The notes beneath the pieces are model-generated. The model was not told the DNA's origin and made no database searches. It was given only the letters and a program-made list of their open reading frames with translations. This document shows positions 57,774 to 64,000 of a stretch of 64,000 bases of DNA, one piece after another; within the stretch, counting starts at the first letter, position 1; every line of letters starts with the position of its first letter. The position numbers and the translations under genes are program-made. The stretch is from Acidomonas methanolica (lineage in GTDB: Bacteria > Pseudomonadota > Alphaproteobacteria > Acetobacterales > Acetobacteraceae): the NCBI RefSeq assembly GCF_004346035.1, contig NZ_SLZN01000001.1, forward strand, positions 248,001 to 312,000. The letters are read 5' to 3'.

Positions 57774-57921
57774 AAGCAACCCATTGAAATTATTAAAATT
57801 AATGAATTGCCAATCTTTGTGATCCGGCGCGCGTCGGCCAAAACCTTGTAAAGACTGGGAGTCAATGCCGGCCCGGCGGCGGAGTGGACAATTTTCTTCC
57901 AGCGACACGTCCACGTCCCGT

Positions 57922-58929
57922 TTACGCGGCCTCCCGCTCCACCTTTTCCAGCAGACGCAGGAAATTACCGCCCCAGATCGCGGCGATCTCCTCGGCGGAA
58001 AAGCCCTGCCGCTGGAGCGCGGACGTCACGTTCGGCGTCTCCGCCGCATCCCCCCAACCCTCGATCCGCCCGCCGCCATCGAAATCCGAGGAGATGCCGA
58101 CATGAGCCACGCCGATGCGACGCGCGATATACGCGACATGCGCCGCAAGATCGTCCACCGTCGCAACGCCCCGAGCGGACGGCTTGAGGAAGCTGGACAT
58201 CGCCGTGACCTGCACCACTCCCCCGCTCTCCGCGAGACAGTCCAACTGAGCGTCATCGAGATTGCGCGGATGATCGCACAGCGCCCGCGCGCAGGAATGA
58301 GACGCCACGACCGGCGCACGCGACAGTTCGACCGCCTGAAGCATCGTCTTGCGCGAGGTGTGGGACACGTCCACCAGCATGCCGCAGGCGTTCATTTCCG
58401 CGATGACCTGCCGCCCCAGCGCCGAAAGACCGCCATGCAGCTCCTGCGGATCGTCCAGATCGGCGCGCGGAATGGCCGCATCCGCGAGCGCGTTGTGGCC
58501 GTTATGGGTGAGCGTCATGTAGCGCGCGCCCAGCGCATGCAGGGAGCGCACCCGCGCCGGGTCCTCGCCCACGGCATAACCGTTCTCGATCGCCGGCAGG
58601 ATCGCCACATGCCCCGCTGCCACAGCCTCGCGCGTCCGCGCCGCCGTGCCGCAGACGCGCACCGAGTCGCCTTCCAGGCCGCCGATGACACCCAGCATGG
58701 CCTGAACCCGCTCCCAGGCCTGATCGTGCCCCGCCGCGGTGCGCCGGCCTTGGGGAATATAGGCCGCCAGACACACGGCCTTGAGCCCGCCACGGCGCAG
58801 CTTGGGCAGATCGACCTGCCGGTCCGCCGCGCCGGAGCGGAAATCGCCCCTGTCGGGCCACGGGATGTCGATATGCGTATCGAGGGTCAGAAGTGAGTCG
58901 TGCAGGGAGGCGGGAGATATGTCGGTCAT
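57922..58929 (-). CDS. Membrane dipeptidase (renal dipeptidase family, M19)
   Basis: Zinc dipeptidase, often acting on D-amino-acid-containing dipeptides. The 335-aa product shows the metal ligands in DTHIDIP, a bridging Glu in PAIENGYAV, VDVSHTS, ASHSCARAL and GISSDFDGGG. It has no signal peptide, so a cytoplasmic role (for example peptide salvage) is likely. The ATG at 58929 has GGAGGG upstream; the longer frame runs antisense through xth. Confidence 0.92.
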   Translation of the reverse strand: MTDISPASLHDSLLTLDTHIDIPWPDRGDFRSGAADRQVDLPKLRRGGLKAVCLAAYIPQGRRTAAGHDQAWERVQAMLGVIGGLEGDSVRVCGTAARTREAVAAGHVAILPAIENGYAVGEDPARVRSLHALGARYMTLTHNGHNALADAAIPRADLDDPQELHGGLSALGRQVIAEMNACGMLVDVSHTSRKTMLQAVELSRAPVVASHSCARALCDHPRNLDDAQLDCLAESGGVVQVTAMSSFLKPSARGVATVDDLAAHVAYIARRIGVAHVGISSDFDGGGRIEGWGDAAETPNVTSALQRQGFSAEEIAAIWGGNFLRLLEKVEREAA

Positions 58930-59013
58930 CGTCCCTCCGCAGATGGCGCGTCGGCGTCGATTCGGCAAGCCCGGGCTTGCCTTCTCTTTCATTGTCGCCG
59001 ATCCAATACCCCC

Positions 59014-59808
59014 ATGCGCCTGCTCACCTGGAACATCAATTCGCTCCGCCTGCGTCTCCCGCTCCTCGCACGACTCGTGGATGAGGAACATCCCGATGTC
59101 GTGTGCCTTCAGGAAACGAAGGTGCCCGACCCGCTCTTTCCGCTGGACGCCGTGCGGAAACTGGGCTTCCCGCACGTCCATTTCGCCGGGATGAAGGGGT
59201 ATAACGGCGTCGCGATCCTCTCGCGCCTGCCCTTCACCCCTCTGGCCGATTTTCCGGACTGGTGCGCGCGCAAGGACTGCCGCCATATCGGCGTGGTTTT
59301 CACCCTTCCGGACGGTCCCGTCACCCTGCATGATTTCTACGTCCCGGCGGGCGGCGACATCCCCGACCGCGAGCTGAACGACAAATTCGCCCATAAGCTC
59401 GATTTCCTCGACGAAGCCACGCGCTGGTTCACCGCCACCCCGCCCGCGCGGAGCATTCTGGTGGGGGATCTCAACATCGCGCCGCTGGAGCAGGACGTCT
59501 GGAGCCACAGGCAGCTCCTGAACGTCGTCAGCCACACCCCGCCCGAGGTCGAGCGGCTGAACGCCTGGATGAAAACCGGCTTCGTCGATGTCATGCGGCG
59601 CGCCGTCCCGCCGGACGAGAAGCTCTATACGTGGTGGTCCTACCGCAACCGCGACTGGCGCGCCTCCGATCGCGGACGCCGCCTCGACCATATCTGGATG
59701 ACGCCCGACCTCGTGCCCGCCTTTCGGAGTATGCGCGTGCTGAAGGACGCCCGCGACTGGGACGGGCCGTCCGACCACGTCCCGGTCATCGCCGATCTCG
59801 CCTTTTAG
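59014..59808 (+). CDS. xth: Exodeoxyribonuclease III
   Basis: AP endonuclease and 3'-exonuclease of base excision repair. The 264-aa product has LLTWNINSLRLRL, VVCLQETKVPD with the metal Glu, VGDLNIAPLEQDVW, YTWWSYRNRDW and the final catalytic SDHVPVIADL. The start at 59014 follows an AATACCCCC stretch and lacks a strong ribosome site. Divergent from the dipeptidase. Confidence 0.95.
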   Translation: MRLLTWNINSLRLRLPLLARLVDEEHPDVVCLQETKVPDPLFPLDAVRKLGFPHVHFAGMKGYNGVAILSRLPFTPLADFPDWCARKDCRHIGVVFTLPDGPVTLHDFYVPAGGDIPDRELNDKFAHKLDFLDEATRWFTATPPARSILVGDLNIAPLEQDVWSHRQLLNVVSHTPPEVERLNAWMKTGFVDVMRRAVPPDEKLYTWWSYRNRDWRASDRGRRLDHIWMTPDLVPAFRSMRVLKDARDWDGPSDHVPVIADLAF

Positions 59809-59831
59809 GGGCGCCTCGCGGGCGCCTTCAC

Positions 59832-59856
59832 GTGATCGGGCGTTTCACCCGATCAC
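59832..59856. terminator. Hairpin between convergent xth and response-regulator genes
   Basis: Perfect 9-bp stem (GTGATCGGG and CCCGATCAC) with a 7-nt loop, without a U-run on either side. A second GC-rich hairpin (GGCGCC/GGCGCC) overlaps 59810-59826. Together they may limit read-through between the two genes. Confidence 0.45.
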
Positions 59857-59889
59857 ACGCAACTTCTGAAGACTCGGTAGCCTCTGGCC

Positions 59890-60615
59890 TCACGCCTGAT
59901 CGGCAGGCGGGTGCGCCCCTTCGGGATCGAGTCGATACCCGCCCCCTTCGGTCAGCAGCATCCGCGCATTGGTCGGATCGGGCTCGATCTTCTGCCGCAG
60001 ACGATAGATATGCGTCTCCAGCGTATGCGTGGTGACGGCGGCGTTGTAGCCCCACACCTCGTTCAACAGCACCTGACGCGGCACGGGCCGATGCCCGGCG
60101 CGATAGAGATATTTCAGGATCGCCGCCTCTTTTTCCGTCAGCCGGATGCGGCGATTGCGCGCCGGCTCCTGCAACAGCTTGGAGGAGGGACGGAACAGAT
60201 AGGGCCCGATGGTGAAGACCGCATCCTCGCTGTTCTCGAAAATCCGCAACTGCGCACGCAGACGCGCCAGCAATTCGGCGATGCGAAACGGCTTCGCGAC
60301 ATAATCGTTCGCCCCGGCATCCAGCCCGCGCACCACGTCGGCCTCGTCATCCGAGCCCGTCAGGATCACGATCGGGAGCCTGACCCCCTGCCGCCGCAGT
60401 TCGACGCAGAAATCACGCCCGTCGCCGTCAGGCAACGTCACATCGAGCAGGATCGCATCCACGCGCGGCCCGGGACCGGAGAGCTTGGCGCGCGCGTCGA
60501 CGACGGAAACCGCCTCGACCGGCTCGAACTCCCCTTCAATCTGTAGCTGCTCCGCCAGGAGACGCCGAAGCGTATCATCGTCATCGACAATCAGGACGGG
60601 GCGCGGACCAGCCAT
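59890..60615 (-). CDS. OmpR-family response regulator
   Basis: DNA-binding response regulator. The 241-aa product has a receiver domain with the acidic pocket at Asp11-14, phospho-acceptor Asp58 in LLDVTLPDGDG, Thr86 and Lys108 (AKPF), then a winged helix with LTEKEAAILKYLYRAG, EVWGYNAAVTTHTLETHIYRLRQKI shown in part. No histidine kinase is next to it, so it is an orphan here. Its target genes are unknown. Confidence 0.93.
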   Translation of the reverse strand: MAGPRPVLIVDDDDTLRRLLAEQLQIEGEFEPVEAVSVVDARAKLSGPGPRVDAILLDVTLPDGDGRDFCVELRRQGVRLPIVILTGSDDEADVVRGLDAGANDYVAKPFRIAELLARLRAQLRIFENSEDAVFTIGPYLFRPSSKLLQEPARNRRIRLTEKEAAILKYLYRAGHRPVPRQVLLNEVWGYNAAVTTHTLETHIYRLRQKIEPDPTNARMLLTEGGGYRLDPEGAHPPADQA

Positions 60616-60757
60616 GGATTACTCTTCTTTTGATTTGCAACCCGCGTCACCACAGGTTTGTCGCACATAGCGGATTGCGGGGATCGATACCATCCGGTGA
60701 ATATTAAACTCTAAACCAACGAGTCACAAATGCGCGATCCTCGGGAATTGATCCATC

Positions 60758-61264
60758 ATGTCACACGCCGTTCTGACCCCTGTCGAGCGCAGCCGCGCCC
60801 TCCTGCATTGGCATGGCGGGAACTGCCCGGCAATGCTCGGCGCGGCCGGGCTGCGCGGCGACAAGAGCGAGGGCGATCACGCCACGCCCGCTGCCCTGCT
60901 GCCGCTCCGCCGGATCTTCTACCGGGCCGACCGCGTCGCCCGTCCCCGCACGACGCTGCCCTGCGAGCCGCTGTCCCGCGCCGACGGCTGGTGCGACGAC
61001 CCCGGTCATCCCGACTACAACCGTTTCATCACCCTGCCCCATCCGGGGCGGCACGAAACCCTCTGGCGCGACGATCACGCCTATGACCTCATCGCCGTGC
61101 TGGGCTGGAACGACGATCCGCCCCGGCCCGGACGCGGCTCGGCGATCTTCCTTCATCTGCCCACCGCGTCCGGCGTCACCGAAGGCTGTATCGCCGTCGA
61201 ACCGCCGCACTGGCGCGCCCTGATCGAAGCCGGCGTGACGGCGATCGACGCGCGCGCGTTCTAG
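60758..61264 (+). CDS. L,D-transpeptidase (YkuD)-family protein without signal peptide
   Basis: The 168-aa product has the YkuD catalytic layout: GDKSEGDHATPAALLPL, His133 (FLHLP) and Cys144 in TEGCIAVEP. Known members cross-link peptidoglycan in the periplasm, yet no signal peptide or anchor is visible. It could be exported another way or act in the cytoplasm. Its stop shares CTAG with the stop of the antiporter gene on the other strand. Confidence 0.85.
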   Translation: MSHAVLTPVERSRALLHWHGGNCPAMLGAAGLRGDKSEGDHATPAALLPLRRIFYRADRVARPRTTLPCEPLSRADGWCDDPGHPDYNRFITLPHPGRHETLWRDDHAYDLIAVLGWNDDPPRPGRGSAIFLHLPTASGVTEGCIAVEPPHWRALIEAGVTAIDARAF

Positions 61265-63075
61265 GCAGCCGCGACGGCCGCCTCCGGCGCGACCATCGAA
61301 ACGAGCAGATCGCCCGGCTGCGGCGTCACGGAGGTCTCGTCCTCGGCGGAGCGGATGAAGATCGCGACCCCGCGTCGAATCGACAGCAGATCGAGCCGGT
61401 TCGCGATCTTGCCGAAATCGGCTCCGTCCGATTCGGTCGCCGGCCGCGCCACGCAGCGCCACCCTTTCTCGACGAGCGAATCTAGCAGCCCGTAATTCCA
61501 TGACGGCTCGCCCATCACCTTTCCGCGCGCGTCCCGCGAGACGCCGTGATAGAGATCCAGCCGCGCCACGCCGGGGCTGATCTGGAAGACGCGCTCCCGG
61601 CCGAAATGGGGCGCCATATGCGCGCAGACCAGCCCGTTATAGATCCCGTCCGGCGTGGCCGCGATCAGGTAATCGACCGGACGCTCCTCCAGTGCCTCCT
61701 CGCCGTATTGTGACAGCAGTTCGGCCCGCAGCAGCGGCAGCCCGCGCCGCGCGGCGGCCATCAGCGCGCTGGAGCGGTTGTCCACCAGAAGCACCGGCAC
61801 CCCCTCGCGATGCAGACAGGCCGCCAGTTCGACGGACCAGGGATTCGCCCCGATGATCGCCAGGGCGGGTTCATTCGAGAGCGTCAGTCCCAGCCGCCGC
61901 GCGAGAGGACGCAACGAGAATCCATGCACGATCATGGTAACGGCAATCACACAGAACACCGCCGGCATGATGAGGTCGGAACTCGCGAACCCCGCATCCG
62001 CCAACCTGAGCCCCGCCGCGCCGGCGACAGCCGCCGCCACGATGCCGCGCGGCGCGATCCAGCCGACGAAGACCCGCTCCTGCCAGGTCAGCTTCGTCCC
62101 CAGCGTGGAAAAGAAGATCGCCAGCGGCCGCACCACGCAGAGCACCAGCACCGTCAGCCCCAGAATGGGAAAGGACAGACGGGCCAGCACGCCCCGGTGC
62201 AGATCCGCCGTCAGCAGGATGAACAGCACCGAAACGAACAGGACGACCAGCGATTCCTTCATCCGCCGCAATTCGGACAGGCCGGGCACATGCAGATTGG
62301 TCAGCGCCATGCCGAAGACGGTCGCCCCGACGAGCCCGGCGCCCTCCATGGTGAGATTGCACAGGCTGAAAATCACCAGCGCCAGCGTCAGGAGCAGCGG
62401 CGTCTTGAGGCTTTCCGGCATCAGGTCGCGCCGGAAGAGCTGGTTGACGCAGTAAGCTGGCAGGATTCCGGCGGCGACGGACACCACCGTCGAGGACACC
62501 ATGTCCGGCAGGATCTCCGTCACCAGCGTCCCCGGCCCCTCCGCCGCGCGCACGGTGACGAACTGCAAAACCACCGCCGCGAGAATCGCGCCGATCGGAT
62601 CGTTGATGATCGCCTCCCAGCGCAGGAAGGCGGCCACGCGCGGCTTCAACTTGTTGTGACGCAGCAGCGGCAGCACGACGGTCGGCCCGGTCACGGTGAT
62701 GATCGCGCCGAACAGCGCCGCCACGCCCCATTCCAGATGCGCCACATAATGCGCCGCCAGCGTGCCGAGCGCCCAGTTGATCGGCAGCGCCAGCAGGGTC
62801 AGCCGCACGACTCCCTCGCCCGCCTCGCGCAACTGCCGGAAATCCAGCAGCAACCCGCCCTCGAACACCACGATCGCCACCACCAGCGACACCACGGGCC
62901 GGAAGAGCCAGCCCAGCGACGCGGAAGGATGCAGGATGTTCAGCCCCGGCCCCAGGATCAGCCCGAGCGCGAACAGCAGCACGATGGCCGGCAGGCGGAA
63001 GCGCCATGCCACCCATTGCGCGGCGATGCCCGCGCCCAGGGTCGAGAGAATGCCGATCAGGATGTCGAAGGCCAT
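61261..63075 (-). CDS. CPA-type cation/proton antiporter with TrkA-like C-terminal domain
   Basis: Membrane Na+(K+)/H+ antiporter. The 604-aa product has about twelve hydrophobic segments in the first 400 residues, with FEGGLLLDFRQL and the ion-site motif INDPIGAILA. The cytoplasmic tail (LAIIGANPWSVELAACLHREGVPVLLVDN in part) is a Rossmann nucleotide-binding domain, with a RCK_C-like end (VTPQPGDLLVSMV). It probably helps pH or salt homeostasis. Confidence 0.92.
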   Translation of the reverse strand: MAFDILIGILSTLGAGIAAQWVAWRFRLPAIVLLFALGLILGPGLNILHPSASLGWLFRPVVSLVVAIVVFEGGLLLDFRQLREAGEGVVRLTLLALPINWALGTLAAHYVAHLEWGVAALFGAIITVTGPTVVLPLLRHNKLKPRVAAFLRWEAIINDPIGAILAAVVLQFVTVRAAEGPGTLVTEILPDMVSSTVVSVAAGILPAYCVNQLFRRDLMPESLKTPLLLTLALVIFSLCNLTMEGAGLVGATVFGMALTNLHVPGLSELRRMKESLVVLFVSVLFILLTADLHRGVLARLSFPILGLTVLVLCVVRPLAIFFSTLGTKLTWQERVFVGWIAPRGIVAAAVAGAAGLRLADAGFASSDLIMPAVFCVIAVTMIVHGFSLRPLARRLGLTLSNEPALAIIGANPWSVELAACLHREGVPVLLVDNRSSALMAAARRGLPLLRAELLSQYGEEALEERPVDYLIAATPDGIYNGLVCAHMAPHFGRERVFQISPGVARLDLYHGVSRDARGKVMGEPSWNYGLLDSLVEKGWRCVARPATESDGADFGKIANRLDLLSIRRGVAIFIRSAEDETSVTPQPGDLLVSMVAPEAAVAAA

Positions 63076-63173
63076 CTGTTCAGGCTGTGTCCTGCTATGA
63101 TGAACGGAGTGAGCGTGTCACGGAATTGAGCATAGACGCTCCGAGTCGCGCCTCCCAATGCCGAAACGAGATT

Positions 63174-64000
63174 TCAAGGTCGGTCGCTCCGGCGCAAGAT
63201 CGCGGCGAAGAACCCGTCCGTCCCGTGGCGCAGGGGAGTCAGCGCGATACGCGCGTGGTCCCGTTGACATTCCGGCACCGCCTCGGCCCCGGCGGCCTCG
63301 GCCGCGAAATCCGGCCGCCGCTCCAGGAACGCGGCGACCTGCGCACCATTCTCCGCCTCCAGCACGGAACAGGTCGCATAGACCAGCCGACCGCCCGGCT
63401 TCACCAGCCCGGCGGCGCGATCCAGGATCTCCGCCTGCTTGATGCGCAGCTCCGCGAGATCCTGTTCCGTCAACCGGATGCGCGCATCGGGATTGCGCCG
63501 CCACGTCCCGGTTCCGGAACAGGGCGCATCCACCAGCACACGGTCGAAGCTCCCGGCCCGGCGCTTCACCCATTTGTCGCCCGCTTCCAGCAGATGCCGC
63601 TCGACATTATGCACCCCCGCCCGGCGCAGGCGCTTCACCGCCCCCTCCAGACGCGGCGCGGAGACGTCACACGCCGCGATCTGCCCGCGATTTTCCATCG
63701 TCATCGCAATCGCCAGCGTCTTGCCCCCCGCTCCGGCGCAGAAATCCAGCACCCGCTCGCCCGGCCTCGCCCCCAGCGCGGCCACGACGATCTGGCTCCC
63801 CTCGTCCTGAATTTCGACCAGCCCGTCACGGAAACACGCCGCCGCCGTCACCGGCTGCCGCCCGTCCAGCCGCAGTCCCCAGGGCGACAGCGGGGTGGGC
63901 GCGGCCATCAGCCCCTCGCGCGCCAACGCCGCGCGCGCCTCCTCGCGGGAGCCCTTGAGCAGGTTGACGCGCAGATCGAGCGGCGCGGCGGCTTCCATCG
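63174..64000 (-). CDS. RsmB/NOP-family rRNA cytosine-5 methyltransferase (5' end cut by window)
   Basis: SAM-dependent m5C methyltransferase acting on rRNA. The visible C-terminal part has LRVNLLKGSREEA, VEIQDEGSQIVVAALGA, the SAM loop DFCAGAGGKTLA, DAPCSGTGTWRRNPD with one catalytic Cys and YATCSVLEAENG with the other. The Met at 63998 looks internal because it falls just before the conserved LDLRVN; the gene continues off the right edge. Confidence 0.92.
   Translation of the reverse strand, partial: MEAAAPLDLRVNLLKGSREEARAALAREGLMAAPTPLSPWGLRLDGRQPVTAAACFRDGLVEIQDEGSQIVVAALGARPGERVLDFCAGAGGKTLAIAMTMENRGQIAACDVSAPRLEGAVKRLRRAGVHNVERHLLEAGDKWVKRRAGSFDRVLVDAPCSGTGTWRRNPDARIRLTEQDLAELRIKQAEILDRAAGLVKPGGRLVYATCSVLEAENGAQVAAFLERRPDFAAEAAGAEAVPECQRDHARIALTPLRHGTDGFFAAILRRSDRP

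Larger units (their letters stand above)
57619..57921. other. 303-base intergenic region with AT-rich tract
   Basis: No convincing gene. It holds a perfect DnaA box at 57682-57690, a perfect inverted repeat at 57749-57773, and an AT-rich tract at 57781-57820 with 9 G/C bases in 40 (hand count), far below the rest of the window. The 99-residue minus-strand frame across it looks accidental. Confidence 0.6.

Noticed and set aside
57615-57914. A 99-residue minus-strand frame across the AT-rich gap
   Set aside because: It overlaps the uvrC start, crosses a sharp base-composition change and shows no domain or ribosome site.
57619-57921. Calling this gap the chromosome origin
   Set aside because: Only one perfect DnaA box is visible and none of the usual origin neighbours is present; skew data are needed.

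Overview
This is core chromosome from a high-GC alphaproteobacterium. It most likely comes from an acetic acid bacterium (Rhodospirillales, Acetobacteraceae). The pointers are the rimP-nusA-ylxR-infB-rbfA-truB-rpsO order, a three-part PurS/PurQ/PurL synthetase next to bolA-grxD, an ELM1-family protein, an alphaproteobacterial LexA box (GAAC-N7-GAAC) in front of lexA, and the tRNA-Val(CAC) sequence. I cannot name the genus. I see no rRNA, CRISPR array, insertion sequence, integrase or phage gene. Genes are densely packed and often joined by 4-base stop/start overlaps. Most long open frames opposite real genes are GC-rich shadows and are left out.

Layout. 145-7595 (minus): translation and transcription-factor operon, read rimP to rpsO, with a terminator-like leader just before rimP. 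7805-10669 (plus): three-gene operon of a membrane-tethered ClpA/ClpB-type AAA+ ATPase between two single-pass proteins that I do not recognise. This is the best candidate for an undescribed system. 10699-13043 (minus): polar amino-acid ABC importer with binding protein and permease fused. 13213-14513 (plus): ccmA-ccmB. 14621-18373 (minus): a small exported protein, tRNA-Val, a large unrecognised protein and an ELM1-family protein. 18419-21938 (plus): DEAD-box helicase, argE-like and AstE-like deacylases. 22025-26308: glyA diverging from amino-acid permease-hemB-yraN. 26391-33379 (minus): His-rich exported protein, grxD, bolA, purL, purQ, a Rap1a-like exported protein, purS, purC, purB. 33605-36606 (plus): terC-like, lytic transglycosylase, pncC. 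36846-45809 (minus): queH, a His4-containing exported protein, coq10/ratA-like, lipA, trpC, trpD, trpG, trpE, ppiD. 46044-49789 (plus): tpiA, secG, pyrG, kdsA. 49808-55643: DUF3429-like, eno, DDAH-like, ftsB-like, rpmG, lexA, lipoprotein, pgsA. 55714-64000: uvrC, an AT-rich gap with a DnaA box, dipeptidase, xth, OmpR-type regulator, L,D-transpeptidase-like, Na+/H+ antiporter and a truncated RsmB-type methyltransferase.

How the genes work together. The window covers translation initiation and ribosome maturation, the middle of purine synthesis, most of tryptophan synthesis, heme and cytochrome c supply, part of lower glycolysis (tpiA, eno), CTP and Kdo supply, DNA repair with its regulator, and envelope maintenance. 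Four genes (infB, rimP, the fused ABC protein, trpD) carry short in-frame 15-bp tandem repeats near the start codon, a local pattern that is not explained by protein function.
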